Shown: piece after piece, positions 26,984 through 35,622 of the stretch
How positions within the stretch are numbered: the first letter of the stretch is position 1
Layout: every line of letters starts with the position of its first letter
Virus record (IMG/VR): IMGVR_UViG_3300032296_001520
Coordinates: 1 to 59,488 of that record
DNA: 59,488 nucleotides
Strand: one strand, 5' to 3'
Source of the DNA: a virus
Made by a program: the position numbers and the translations under genes
The notes under the pieces: model-generated
Databases searched by the model: none
Seen by the model: only the letters and a program-made list of their open reading frames with translations
What the model was told of the DNA's origin: nothing

Positions 26984-27006
26984 TATCGGGATCATGGAGA
27001 CATATT

Positions 27007-27912
27007 ATGGCTATTAATACAACCGCAATCCGCGATCTACTCCGGCCCGGTTTGGCCGCCGTCTTCGGCGACTATCCGATGTATCCGGGGCAGTGGTCGG
27101 AAATCTTCGAGAAGCACACGTCCGATAAGGCTGTTGAAATCGAAGTCGAAGTCAAGCTGCTCGGCTTGGCTCAGATCAAGGCAGAAGGCGCTTCGACCGC
27201 TTACGGCGAAATGGGCCAGCGCTATGTGACGAACTACGTGAACCGTTACACCAGCATTGGTTTCATCATCACCCGTCAGGCGATCAAGGACAACCTGTAT
27301 CAGTCTTCGTTCCCGCTTCAGGCGAAAGCTCTTCGCCAGTCGATGGAGCAGACCAAGGAAGTGCTCGGCGCATCTGTGCTGAACAACGGCTTCTCGGCCA
27401 GCTTCCCGATTGGTGATGGTCAACCCCTGTTCTCGACGGCTCACCCCATCGACGGCGGTACGGTTGCCAACACCTTTACGGTGCAGGCTGATCTGAACGA
27501 AACGTCGCTTCAGGACGCCATCGTTGGCGTTCAGCGCTTCCGTGACGCTGCGGGCCTCCGCATCATGACGAAGCCGACGAAGCTCATCGTTCCGGCTGAA
27601 CTGCAGTGGACGGCAACTCGCCTGCTCCAGTCGCAGTTCCGTGTCGATACGGCGAACAATGACATCAGCGCGATTTACAACAACTCGGCGGTTCCGCAGG
27701 GTCATCGCGTCAACATGTTCTTGACGGACACCAGCTCTTGGTTCCTCATGACGGACGCCCCGAACGGCTTTAAATATTACGAGCGTGAAGCTCTTGAAAC
27801 CGATGTCTACACGGATTTCGACACCGATAACCTCAAGGCGAAAGCTATTGAGCGTTACTCCTTCGGCTGCTCGAACTTCCGTGCGGGCTGGGGTTCGCAG
27901 GGCGCTTCCTAA
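27007..27912 (+). CDS. Major capsid protein, Mu gpT-like, 301 aa
   Basis: Motifs of the Mu head subunit family: an N-terminal WSEIFEKHTSDKAVE, RQAIKDNLYQ, the PLFSTAHPIDGG segment (residues about 139-151), then LNETSLQDAIVGVQRFRD and PTKLIVPAELQWTATRLLQS. It has the HK97 fold by family membership and builds the head shell. GGAG upstream of ATG, strong codon regularity, and a dedicated promoter fit very high expression. Confidence 0.9.
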   Translation: MAINTTAIRDLLRPGLAAVFGDYPMYPGQWSEIFEKHTSDKAVEIEVEVKLLGLAQIKAEGASTAYGEMGQRYVTNYVNRYTSIGFIITRQAIKDNLYQSSFPLQAKALRQSMEQTKEVLGASVLNNGFSASFPIGDGQPLFSTAHPIDGGTVANTFTVQADLNETSLQDAIVGVQRFRDAAGLRIMTKPTKLIVPAELQWTATRLLQSQFRVDTANNDISAIYNNSAVPQGHRVNMFLTDTSSWFLMTDAPNGFKYYEREALETDVYTDFDTDNLKAKAIERYSFGCSNFRAGWGSQGAS

Positions 27913-27920
27913 TCGGACTC

Positions 27921-27944
27921 AGGGGGTGGCATCTGTCACCCCCT
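27921..27944 (+). other. Hairpin after the capsid gene
   Basis: AGGGGGTG pairs with CACCCCCT (27921-27928 with 27937-27944). There is no T-run, so it is more likely an attenuator or mRNA 3-prime stabiliser that raises the capsid to downstream expression ratio. Confidence 0.5.
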
Positions 27945-27961
27945 AACTATGGAGAAAATTA

Positions 27962-28633
27962 ATGACTCACTTCTCTGATGGCGTCCGGGTAGGTAAAAGC
28001 TTTGCTAACAACGGCACGGCCAATCTTCCGGGTGTCCCTACCTCGCCTATCTTTGTCTACGACGTGGTTCCCGCAACTTTGTCTGCGACGGCTGTGGCCG
28101 CCGCTCAGGCCGTTGCGGCTGCGGGCAACCTTATTATTAACGGCGCTTCGGCAGCAGGTGGTGTTGCCACTCTCGACGTGCCGCGTTGCGTGTCTATAGT
28201 TTCTTCAGGGGCTGGTGATACGACGCAGGTTGCAACAGTCACGGGTACGGACGCTTACGGACTTCCAATGTCTGAGGCGATTACATTCAACGGCGTGACA
28301 ACGGTTTCTGGTCAAAAGGCGTTTAGGACTGTGACTCGCGTTGCAATCTCTGCCGCGCTTGCCGGCAACGCTAGTGTTGGCTCGACGGATGCGTTCGGCC
28401 TTCCGTTTCGCGCAAATAGTCGGAACTACGTCATGACCAATTGGAACGGCGCATTTGTCACGACCGGCACATTCACCGCCGCTGACGCAACCGCTGCAAC
28501 TACGACGACCGATGATGTTCGTGGGACATTTCTTGTTCCTGACGCGGCTAACGGCGCGAAGCGCTTGACCCTATGGATCAACATTTCAGATGATGATACT
28601 CAGGCTGGCGTTTATGGAGTTCCGCAAGCCTAA
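27962..28633 (+). CDS. Beta-rich head protein, 223 aa
   Basis: MTHFSDGVRVGKSFANNGTA start with TGGAGAA upstream. Ala/Gly/Thr-rich with repeated strands (GAGDTTQVATVTGTDAYGL, TVSGQKAFRTVTRVAIS). The composition and place between two hairpins after the capsid gene suggest a head decoration or fibre. Function inferred. Confidence 0.65.
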   Translation: MTHFSDGVRVGKSFANNGTANLPGVPTSPIFVYDVVPATLSATAVAAAQAVAAAGNLIINGASAAGGVATLDVPRCVSIVSSGAGDTTQVATVTGTDAYGLPMSEAITFNGVTTVSGQKAFRTVTRVAISAALAGNASVGSTDAFGLPFRANSRNYVMTNWNGAFVTTGTFTAADATAATTTTDDVRGTFLVPDAANGAKRLTLWINISDDDTQAGVYGVPQA

Positions 28634-28639
28634 TGTTTG

Positions 28640-28659
28640 GGGCGGCTTCGGTCGCCCCA
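28640..28659 (+). other. Hairpin after the head protein gene
   Basis: GGGGCG/CGCCCC stem (28640-28645 with 28654-28659) around a TTCG-containing loop. Similar in position to the hairpin after the capsid gene, with no T-run. Confidence 0.45.
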
Positions 28660-28676
28660 TTCATCTGGAGGTTATG

Positions 28677-28922
28677 ATGCGCGCTAAGAAAGACTTTCAG
28701 TTCAAGGCCAAGCACAAAAACCCCAAGGGCGGCCTCAATGAAGCCGGTCGGAAGGCGTACAATGCAGCCACTGGAAGTAACCTTAAACGCCCGCAGCCCG
28801 AAGGCGGGGCTCGTCGTGATAGCTTTTGCGCCCGATCCGCCGGACAAATGAAGATGTTTCCTGAGGCAGCTAAAGATCCGAAGTCTCGGCTTAGGCTGGC
28901 CCGCAAAGCGTGGAACTGCTGA
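28677..28922 (+). CDS. DUF6321-like small protein, 81 aa
   Basis: Starts MRAKKDFQFKAKHKNPKGGL, five bases after GGAGG. NPKGGLNEAGRKAYNAATG, LKRPQPEGG, RRDSFCARSAGQMK and RLARKAWNC form the conserved pattern I know as DUF6321, common in phage structural modules. Basic; role unknown. Confidence 0.75.
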   Translation: MRAKKDFQFKAKHKNPKGGLNEAGRKAYNAATGSNLKRPQPEGGARRDSFCARSAGQMKMFPEAAKDPKSRLRLARKAWNC

Positions 28923-28923
28923 T

Positions 28924-29103
28924 ATGCGCTCAAAGAAAAAATGGATTTCTGATGCAATTCGAAAACCGGGGTCGCTTCGCTCGGCGCTTGGTGCTAAAAA
29001 GGGTGAGCCGATCCCTGCTGGTAGGCTAGCGGCTGCAGCTAAGAAGCCCGGCTCAATTGGTAAAAAGGCCCGTCTTGCTGAAACGCTGAAGGGGTTTAAA
29101 TAA
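28924..29103 (+). CDS. Small basic protein, 59 aa
   Basis: MRSKKKWISDAIRKPGSLRS onward, ending ETLKGFK. Two KKPGSxxxxxx-like segments (RKPGSLRSAL and KKPGSIGKKA) give an internal repeat. The type (KWIxxAIKKPGALR) is common near capsid genes of podoviruses. Overlaps the previous stop by 2 nt. Confidence 0.65.
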   Translation: MRSKKKWISDAIRKPGSLRSALGAKKGEPIPAGRLAAAAKKPGSIGKKARLAETLKGFK

Positions 29104-29150
29104 TACGATCTCGCTTATGGGCCTGATCACTATAGAGAAAGAGTTGTAAT

Positions 29151-31778
29151 ATGTCTGGCCAGTCTCCTCTTGTCGATCCTGAAACCAACGGTAACATCCC
29201 GGCCTCCGGCGTGCCCGGCTCAGGAACTCCGGGCGCTCAGTATTTTGCTCCAGCCCCTGTTGCTCAAGACCCAGTGGGTAAACTGCGCATCTCCACGCCG
29301 CAGGCACTTATTGACACTGACTTCGAATACGGACAGCAGCCCACCAAGTGGGAAACCATTAGCCTCCAGAATAATCGGCAGAGCGTATACTTTATTCCGC
29401 AGTCACCCCTGACAATCAGCTCGATCACTGGTTCTGGTACGACAATGACAATTGCCGGGACTTTTACGGTTGCGGCAAACACGCCTATTTTTATCCAGAA
29501 CGCAGCCAACCCTAACGCCAATGGCTGGTGGTGGACTGTTTCCGGTGGCACAAACACAATGACGGTAACGACTGCCGCCGCTGTAGGTGCCAGCAATTGC
29601 TTCAATGCGGCCCTAACATATGTTTATACCGGCCTCTTCTACAGCGGCTGCGGAATCGGACTGTCCTCGACTGGCGCGTTTACGAACGCGGGGAATACGA
29701 TCACCTGCACTACGACGTCTGCTCACGGCTTGAATCCGGGGTCTTTTATTTATGTCCGTGGCACGACTTCGAGCGCTGGCGGCATCATTAACGGGGCATG
29801 GGTTGTATCCACCGTCCCGACCAACAACACTTTTACATTTGTTGTTCCCATACCCCCCACGGGCACGCTAACCAACGTAGCCGATAACCTCACGCTTTAC
29901 GCCCGTCCTGCGGGCTATACAGAGATGCGCTCATTTGATGGCGGCATAGCATTTTCGGCTGGGTCGGGAGCTTCAAATTCGCAGCTTATTCGCCAAACTC
30001 GTCGATACTTTCGCTATCAATCAGGCAAGGGCATTCAGTTTTCAACGGGCACGTCTCTGAAGCCCGCATTATTTGTTACAAACGTGACATCATCTGGAAA
30101 GACCGTAACGGTCAACACCCGGTTTGCTCATAATATAGCAGTCGGGACCACGATCATTGTCGCGAATTGTGACCAGATCGCATACAATGGGACATGGAGG
30201 GTTCTCTCCGTTCCGACAGCAACGTCGTTGACATATACTGCAGATGACACGCCTAGCGCATCCCCCGCCACAGGATTTCCAATCCGGGTCAGCCCGGATA
30301 CGTGGTATGGATCATCTAATCGCATAGGTATGTTTGATACTCAGAATGGCCTATTCTTTGAATATAATGGTCAAACCTTATACGCGGTGTGGCGTCAGAG
30401 CGTTAACCAGATTAAAGGCCTTTCTACGGTTACGAATGGATCAGCTATAGTAAACGGCTCGGGCACCACATATAGCAGTGAACTGAAGCCGGGTAATTTT
30501 ATTGTTATTCGCGGCCAATCCTACCGTGTTCTTAATATTATCAGTGATACGCAAATGCTTATCACGCCGGAATATCGCGGCACCACGATCAATGTTACGG
30601 GCTCTGGCGTCATCATTTCAAAGACGGTTGACACGCGCATTCCGCAATCTGAGTGGGACGATAGGCTTGATGGCACGGGCCCATCAAGATATAAGATCGA
30701 CCTTACCCGCATGCAGATGTTCTACATCGATTACTCTTGGTATGGTGCAGGCTTTGTTCGCTGGGGACTTCGCACCAAAACCGGGCAAATCGCTTACGTT
30801 TATCAGCAAACCAATAACAATTCTCAGTACGAAGCCTACATGCGCTCCGGTAATATGGCTTCTCGCTATGAGTCAAATGGCACATCGGCGGTTACTCATT
30901 TGACCTCTAGCCTTGACACTGGCGCGGCGGGCACGATTATTAACGTCGCAAGCACAGCTGGCTTTGCCCCTGCAGGCACGATGAGGGTGTCGGAAGCTGG
31001 TGCAACTGGGGTTGTCGAATTCATATCATATACGATAACCAGCCCAACCAGCTTTACGGTCGTTGCTCGTGCGCAGGCTGGGGGGCAGGCCACAGCCAAG
31101 TCCTTCACCTACTCCGCCACGGCCCCGGTGGCTGTTGAATTTGCTTCTCCAGACACGCTTGCTTCGTTATCTCACTGGGGCTCATCAGTTATCATGGACG
31201 GCCAGTTTAACGATGATAAATCGCTGGTGTTCAACTATGGAACGCCGGCCCCTATCACAATTCCCAATGGCTCCACCGTGCCTATTTTGGCTATTCGCGT
31301 GGCTCCATCGGTTGATAATGGCACTACGGGACTGCTGGGGGCAAAAGAAATTATCAATCGCATGCAGCTTCAGCTTTCAGACATGGCTGCAGTCTCGTCC
31401 GGTGCATTGCTTGTTAACTTAGTTCTTAACGGATTCTGCACGGGGTTTAGCGGCTCGTTCGGCTCTGTAGCTACCGGGTCTCAGATTTCATCCTCCCTCG
31501 CGCAGATCGCAGTTAATACAAATAACGCTGCAACCATCACTGGAGGCGAGTCTGTCACGGCACTATATTCCAGCGGCGTCAACTCCATCGACCTTGGAAA
31601 CGTCCGGGATCTTGGCACCTCGATCCTTGGCGGAGGGACGACGAACGCGGTCCCAAATTCGCAAGCTGGATTTTATCCTGACGGTCCCGATATTCTTTAT
31701 GTTGTGGTTAATAATAATAGCGGTGGACCCGTCACCCTCAACGGCGTTCGGTTGAATTGGAAAGAGGCGCAGGCGTAA
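29151..31778 (+). CDS. Large beta-structured virion protein, 875 aa
   Basis: MSGQSPLVDPETNGNIPASG start. Built of Thr/Ser/Gly-rich beta repeats in residues 90-320 (TITCTTTSAHGLNPGSFIYV and similar), a conserved middle (FYIDYSWYGAGFVRWGLRTK) and a C-terminal globular part ending LNGVRLNWKEAQA. Similar large proteins sit after the capsid in marine and alphaproteobacterial podoviruses. It may be a head- or tail-attached fibre; this is inference from size and composition. Confidence 0.65.
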   Translation: MSGQSPLVDPETNGNIPASGVPGSGTPGAQYFAPAPVAQDPVGKLRISTPQALIDTDFEYGQQPTKWETISLQNNRQSVYFIPQSPLTISSITGSGTTMTIAGTFTVAANTPIFIQNAANPNANGWWWTVSGGTNTMTVTTAAAVGASNCFNAALTYVYTGLFYSGCGIGLSSTGAFTNAGNTITCTTTSAHGLNPGSFIYVRGTTSSAGGIINGAWVVSTVPTNNTFTFVVPIPPTGTLTNVADNLTLYARPAGYTEMRSFDGGIAFSAGSGASNSQLIRQTRRYFRYQSGKGIQFSTGTSLKPALFVTNVTSSGKTVTVNTRFAHNIAVGTTIIVANCDQIAYNGTWRVLSVPTATSLTYTADDTPSASPATGFPIRVSPDTWYGSSNRIGMFDTQNGLFFEYNGQTLYAVWRQSVNQIKGLSTVTNGSAIVNGSGTTYSSELKPGNFIVIRGQSYRVLNIISDTQMLITPEYRGTTINVTGSGVIISKTVDTRIPQSEWDDRLDGTGPSRYKIDLTRMQMFYIDYSWYGAGFVRWGLRTKTGQIAYVYQQTNNNSQYEAYMRSGNMASRYESNGTSAVTHLTSSLDTGAAGTIINVASTAGFAPAGTMRVSEAGATGVVEFISYTITSPTSFTVVARAQAGGQATAKSFTYSATAPVAVEFASPDTLASLSHWGSSVIMDGQFNDDKSLVFNYGTPAPITIPNGSTVPILAIRVAPSVDNGTTGLLGAKEIINRMQLQLSDMAAVSSGALLVNLVLNGFCTGFSGSFGSVATGSQISSSLAQIAVNTNNAATITGGESVTALYSSGVNSIDLGNVRDLGTSILGGGTTNAVPNSQAGFYPDGPDILYVVVNNNSGGPVTLNGVRLNWKEAQA

Positions 31779-31811
31779 GCCAACGCAACATTGTCATGAA
31801 AGGAATAAAAT

Positions 31812-31982
31812 ATGATTACTCGAGCATACACAAACGCAGCCGATGAACGCCAAGAAATTTCCTTGAGCCCTGCGGAGTGGGAGGACTACACTGATGAAAA
31901 GCTACAGAAAATGCTGGGCTTCGACGTTGACGTTCCCGCTAAGCCCGACAAGCCCGCTAAGTCCGCTAAGGCATCTGGTTAA
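31812..31982 (+). CDS. Small hypothetical protein, 56 aa
   Basis: MITRAYTNAADERQEISLSP, ending with a PAKPDKPAKSAKASG tail. The stop overlaps the next start by TAATG; AAAGGA lies upstream. The Lys/Pro/Ala tail looks disordered. No family recognised. Confidence 0.6.
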   Translation: MITRAYTNAADERQEISLSPAEWEDYTDEKLQKMLGFDVDVPAKPDKPAKSAKASG

Positions 31983-32146
31983 TGCGCGGAAAGAAAGAGG
32001 TTTGGGAAAAACCACGCCCCAAAGGCTTAGGTGATCCCAAGCCTCTCTCGCCAGCTCAAAAACAAAAAGCTAAATCTATTGCTCAAAAGTCAGGAAGCAA
32101 GTATCCTTCATTGGTGGCCAACATGCAGGCGGCGAGGAAGATATGA
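31982..32146 (+). CDS. Small basic protein, 54 aa
   Basis: MRGKKEVWEKPRPKGLGDPK, then LSPAQKQKAKSIAQKSGSKY and PSLVANMQAAR. The KGLGxPKxLSPxQKxxAKxxAxxxGRxYPSLVxNMxA pattern is widespread in podovirus head-tail modules, role unknown. ATGA overlap with the gp4-like gene. Confidence 0.7.
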   Translation: MRGKKEVWEKPRPKGLGDPKPLSPAQKQKAKSIAQKSGSKYPSLVANMQAARKI

Positions 32147-32826
32147 CCACGAGCGGAACCTATACGTTTGGAACGAGCGAGCAGATCGACATCATCACCG
32201 AAGCGTATGAGCGCATCGGACGACCTCCCTCGACCCTATCATCTAACGACATAGATAGCGCGCGCCGCTCGATCAATTACCTGTTCTCGGATTGGGCTAA
32301 TAACGGACCTAATCTCTGGGCCGTAGATCTTCAGAGCATCCCCCTGACCCCCGGAACGCTCTATTACGACCTCCCGGTTAACACCGTTTATATCCTTCAG
32401 GCGTACACTCGCATCACCACTGGCGGTGTAGCCAACGACCTGATGATGCAGGCAATCAGTCGCGCTGAGTATGATGCCATTCCAAATAAGTCACAGGCCG
32501 GTCAGCGGCCCTTTCAATTCTATTTGCAGCGGACGAGCACGCCGCGCATTTACCTATGGCAAGTCCCGCAAGGCGCGGGCGTCACCCTGTACTACCATCG
32601 AATGAAAGTGCAGGAAGACGCTGGAGCATTCACTGACAGTATGGACGCGCCGAACCGATGGATGGAGGCAATCGCCTCTGGCCTTGCGGCAAAGCTATCT
32701 GTGAAGTTTGCACCCGATAGGTTTGAGCCCCTTCAGGGCCTTGCAGATAAAGCCTACGCCGCCGCTGCCGCCGAGGATCGCGAGCGCGTTCCTCTTCGCA
32801 TCACAATAGATATGCAGGGGTATTAA
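32143..32826 (+). CDS. P22 gp4-like head-tail (tail accessory) protein, 227 aa
   Basis: Helical N-terminus ITEAYERIGRPPSTLSSNDI and SARRSINYLFSDWANNGPNL, then beta segments. This is the layout of P22 gp4-type adaptors, which bind beneath the portal and help close the DNA channel. A lysozyme activity is reported for P22 gp4, but nothing here allows that to be claimed. ATGA coupling upstream. Confidence 0.75.
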   Translation: MTTSGTYTFGTSEQIDIITEAYERIGRPPSTLSSNDIDSARRSINYLFSDWANNGPNLWAVDLQSIPLTPGTLYYDLPVNTVYILQAYTRITTGGVANDLMMQAISRAEYDAIPNKSQAGQRPFQFYLQRTSTPRIYLWQVPQGAGVTLYYHRMKVQEDAGAFTDSMDAPNRWMEAIASGLAAKLSVKFAPDRFEPLQGLADKAYAAAAAEDRERVPLRITIDMQGY

Positions 32827-33177
32827 ATGCAGTACGGATTCGGACGTGGGCGCAAGCGCAGGACTCAACCGAAGTTTGACGCCAAAAGCCCCCAAGGGAT
32901 TGCCATCTGTGACGGATGCGGATTCCTCGTTCAGCACGCGCACCTGCGTGAGAAGAAAGACTATCGTGGTGGCACGGCCCCGGTTGGGCTTAGCCTTTAC
33001 GTTTGCGCTTCTTGTGATGATGCTCCTCAGCCATATTACAAACGTCTCCTTCTGAGGCCGGACCCCGTTCCTCTGCGGAATCCAAGGCCCGACTCTCAGG
33101 ATGCTCAGACCAATGAGCAAGAAGATATTGCTAATGCTTACTCGATCTCCCTCAATGAACTTTACGGGCTCAGATAA
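32827..33177 (+). CDS. Zinc-knuckle virion-module protein, 116 aa
   Basis: MQYGFGRGRKRRTQPKFDAK start immediately after the previous stop. CDGCGFLVQH (residues about 28-37) and CASCDD (about 60-65) give two CxxC knuckles. The type is common in podovirus structural operons, function unknown. Stop overlaps the next ATG. Confidence 0.7.
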   Translation: MQYGFGRGRKRRTQPKFDAKSPQGIAICDGCGFLVQHAHLREKKDYRGGTAPVGLSLYVCASCDDAPQPYYKRLLLRPDPVPLRNPRPDSQDAQTNEQEDIANAYSISLNELYGLR

Positions 33178-33872
33178 TGGCAAACAAAAAGATCACAGAC
33201 CTTACAGCTGCTACACTGCCGCTATCCGGTAACGAGCTTCTTGAGATTGTTCAGTCCGGTGCTAGCGCAAAGGCGACTGCGGCCTCTATTGCAGACACGT
33301 TCAGCGGCACACTGGGTGTAGCTAATGGCGGAACAGGGGCAGCTACACTTACAGGCTACGTGAAGGGTAGTGGAACATCGCCGATGACAGCCGCTGCGAC
33401 AATCCCCTTTGCGGACTTAGCTGGGCGGGCTTTTGGAGAGCCATTAAGTACGGTCGATCAGACTGGAAGCATCTCTGCCGCAACAGCTGTTACATTCAAC
33501 ACTGATTTAACAGGCACTGGTATCAATGTGGTTTCCAACACTCAAATTACGATTACTGCCGCTGGCACGTACATGTTTGCGCCAAGTATTCAGTTTGTAA
33601 ACTCTTCCGGTGCTGACCACGACGCAACTGTCTGGTTCCGCAAGAATGGAACCAATATTCCCAACTCAGCCACGATTATCACAGTTCCAAAGTTATCGGA
33701 TGGTGGCGCTACCGTGTTTAGCTTGACGTTTTTTGACACTGTTACGGCAGGCCAGTACATTGAAATTATGTGGCTGCCTGAAAACGTAGCTGTAACAATT
33801 GAAGCCACAGCAGCCGGCGCAATCCCCCCAGCTATTCCATCAATTATCTGTCCTGTGATGCGGATCGCGTAA
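33177..33872 (+). CDS. Tail fibre-like protein with C1q-like C-terminus, 231 aa
   Basis: N-terminus MANKKITDLTAATLPLSGNE is the typical KITDLxxAT start of phage fibre proteins, then GVANGGTGAATL. The C-terminal 130 residues (GTYMFAPSIQFVNSSGADHD, VWFRKNGTNIPNSATI) look like a jelly-roll (C1q/TNF-like) head domain. Likely a host-binding or decoration fibre. TAATG coupling. Confidence 0.7.
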   Translation: MANKKITDLTAATLPLSGNELLEIVQSGASAKATAASIADTFSGTLGVANGGTGAATLTGYVKGSGTSPMTAAATIPFADLAGRAFGEPLSTVDQTGSISAATAVTFNTDLTGTGINVVSNTQITITAAGTYMFAPSIQFVNSSGADHDATVWFRKNGTNIPNSATIITVPKLSDGGATVFSLTFFDTVTAGQYIEIMWLPENVAVTIEATAAGAIPPAIPSIICPVMRIA

Positions 33873-34234
33873 TGATCGAGCAACTCATCTCTCGCGTCTT
33901 TTATGCACGCAACCTCGCTCACTTTTCGCACTGGCGCGCCAAGGGTGAAGGTAGCTTTTCTAAGCACATGGCACTGGGAGAGTTTTATGATGCTGTCATT
34001 GATGCAATTGACCCTCTGGTTGAAGCGTATCAAGGGGCCTATGATCTAATCGGCAACATCCCAGCCTTAGAGGAAATGCAGAAAGATCCACTAAAATGCT
34101 TCGAGGCTGACGCTGAGTGGATCGAAAAGAATCATGAGCGGATATGCAAGGGGAATAGGGCGGTCGCAAATCTGATCGACACGCTGACGAGTGTGTATCT
34201 TTCTGCAATTTATAAGCTGAGAAACTTAAGGTAG
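33872..34234 (+). CDS. DUF5856-like helical protein, 120 aa
   Basis: Residues 12-60 (ARNLAHFSHWRAKGEGSFSK, HMALGEFYDAVIDAID) resemble the ferritin/Dps-like four-helix DUF5856 family found in many phages near fibre or lysis genes. Possible ferritin-type iron ligands are not complete. Role unknown. TAATG coupling. Confidence 0.7.
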   Translation: MIEQLISRVFYARNLAHFSHWRAKGEGSFSKHMALGEFYDAVIDAIDPLVEAYQGAYDLIGNIPALEEMQKDPLKCFEADAEWIEKNHERICKGNRAVANLIDTLTSVYLSAIYKLRNLR

Positions 34235-34310
34235 GGTTAGCAACCGTACGAGGGTTGTTGACCTATTATGGATGTGTTATTAACGAAGCGTTATAAGGAA
34301 AGGAATTTTT
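34235..34310 (+). promoter_or_regulatory. Intergenic hairpin and weak promoter-like sequence before lysis genes
   Basis: An imperfect inverted repeat (GGTTAGCAACC, 34235-34245 region, with GGTTGTTGACC) is followed by TTGACC (34258-34263) and AT-rich sequence with TATTAA at 34278-34283 (14-nt spacer) and GGAAAGGA before the next ATG. The spacing is poor, so this is only a candidate start point for lysis transcription. Confidence 0.3.
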
Positions 34311-34469
34311 ATGGTTCTTGGAAAGCCCCCCGGAAAAGCAGCTTTAACAGCTAAGGTGATGGTGCCTGAGATGGACTTAGCCCGGCTGATTGATCAGATC
34401 GAGACAGAGGCCCAGATCATGTTGCAGTTGGCAAATCAGGCCCGCAAGTTGTTACCTAAAAAAGTGTGA
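34311..34469 (+). CDS. Small hypothetical protein, 52 aa
   Basis: MVLGKPPGKAALTAKVMVPE, then a helix MDLARLIDQIETEAQIMLQL ending RKLLPKKV. AAGGAAAGGA upstream is a strong site. Helical and amphipathic; no family recognised. Confidence 0.6.
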   Translation: MVLGKPPGKAALTAKVMVPEMDLARLIDQIETEAQIMLQLANQARKLLPKKV

Positions 34470-34472
34470 TCC

Positions 34473-34970
34473 ATGTTGACGATATCCGCCACCTATAACT
34501 TATTCTTTTGGCCCATCGCTATACTTTGCCTTTTAAAAGGTGCGTATACTTACGATTGGGCATTAACTAGATTAAGTTTGGTGGCAGTTATCGGAGAATT
34601 AGTTATGCGCGCCTATGATTTCTTCGTTGACGAGAAGATAATAGCCGCATTTTCTTTTGGAGTTATCTATCTTAGCGTTTACGTAGGACAATGCGTCCTT
34701 GTGACAGTGAAGCCCCCATCTAAATACTGCGCCGTTGGCGGCGGTATCTTTTTAGCAGGTGCGACTACCTCTGTGGTGTATATTTTTTTCCGCAAAGGTT
34801 ATGATGCGGATGTATTGTTTTGGTATAATAACGTCATATTGGGGTGGATTTTGATTTTACTCTTGGCGTGGGGATTGTTGGGGGATGGTATGCAGCGTGC
34901 TATCTATGGCTTTGGGGGTCGCGCTGCTTCGCTGGCTATTAAGCCGCGTCGTAACAAGTTGGCTGAATGA
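34473..34970 (+). CDS. Multi-pass membrane protein, 165 aa
   Basis: MLTISATYNLFFWPIAILCL start with four to five hydrophobic helices (about residues 7-22, 30-45, 57-78, 85-103 and 117-137) and a basic tail RAASLAIKPRRNKLAE. Base composition is more AT-rich than neighbours. Place before the lysis genes suggests a holin-like or membrane role, but no family is recognised. No good ribosome site. Confidence 0.6.
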   Translation: MLTISATYNLFFWPIAILCLLKGAYTYDWALTRLSLVAVIGELVMRAYDFFVDEKIIAAFSFGVIYLSVYVGQCVLVTVKPPSKYCAVGGGIFLAGATTSVVYIFFRKGYDADVLFWYNNVILGWILILLLAWGLLGDGMQRAIYGFGGRAASLAIKPRRNKLAE

Positions 34971-35197
34971 TGAGCCGCGAAAGCGAAGACGATCTGAAGA
35001 TCTCGACTAACGCAGTCACGATCACAGTCGCGGTGGCGTCCTTGGTATTATCTATAGTTATGGCCGCCAGTGGATTTGCAAAAGACGATGACGCGCATGA
35101 GCGAGAGCAGGATGATCGTATATGCGCAATGGAGGCCCAGCTTCGCATAGGTGGGAAGTGCTTTTCAGGACAGCACGGCAACTCCAAAGGGGATTAA
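34967..35197 (+). CDS. Small membrane protein, 76 aa
   Basis: MMSRESEDDLKISTNAVTIT then one transmembrane helix (VTITVAVASLVLSIVMAASG) and a charged C-terminus with two Cys. ATGA overlap with the preceding gene. It may be a holin or antiholin partner by position only. Confidence 0.6.
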   Translation: MMSRESEDDLKISTNAVTITVAVASLVLSIVMAASGFAKDDDAHEREQDDRICAMEAQLRIGGKCFSGQHGNSKGD

Positions 35198-35214
35198 TTC
35201 AAAGGGGTAGATAA

Positions 35215-35622
35215 ATGGAAGATCAGCTTATTACGGCGCGCATCAAGGCCCTCATGGTGGCGGCTTATACAATGGCGTTTGTTATTGGCGTGATCACCCT
35301 CGCGATGGTTGCTGGGATGTTCAATGCAAATGTGGATAACGAGAAAGTCTTTAGCCTTCTCGGCTACGTCATGACATCTGTTGTGAGTGCTGTGGCTGGC
35401 TCCTATGCTACCTTGATGGGCATGAAGGGTGAGCTTCAGATCACTGAAGTTGACGATGACCCCGAACCCGCTCCTCGTCCAGCCGGCACTCCATCCGACA
35501 ACGACGATGATGACGACATGGAGCCTTGGGAAAAGTACCGCCACGATCTACGCTGGGACGCTAATGGCGATGGGCAAGTTACGGAAGAAGATTTTCCTGA
35601 CTGGCGAGGTGCTGGCAAATGA
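35215..35622 (+). CDS. Holin-like membrane protein with EF-hand-like tail, 135 aa
   Basis: Two transmembrane helices (residues about 14-36 and 46-68) before the endolysin gene fit a holin that makes the membrane hole for lysis. A linker PEPAPRPAGTP and an acidic run (DNDDDDD) follow, then WDANGDGQVTEEDF near the end, a DxNxDGxVxxxD calcium-binding loop of EF-hand or dockerin type. The tail would be cytoplasmic or periplasmic depending on topology. AAAGGGG site. Confidence 0.75.
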   Translation: MEDQLITARIKALMVAAYTMAFVIGVITLAMVAGMFNANVDNEKVFSLLGYVMTSVVSAVAGSYATLMGMKGELQITEVDDDPEPAPRPAGTPSDNDDDDDMEPWEKYRHDLRWDANGDGQVTEEDFPDWRGAGK

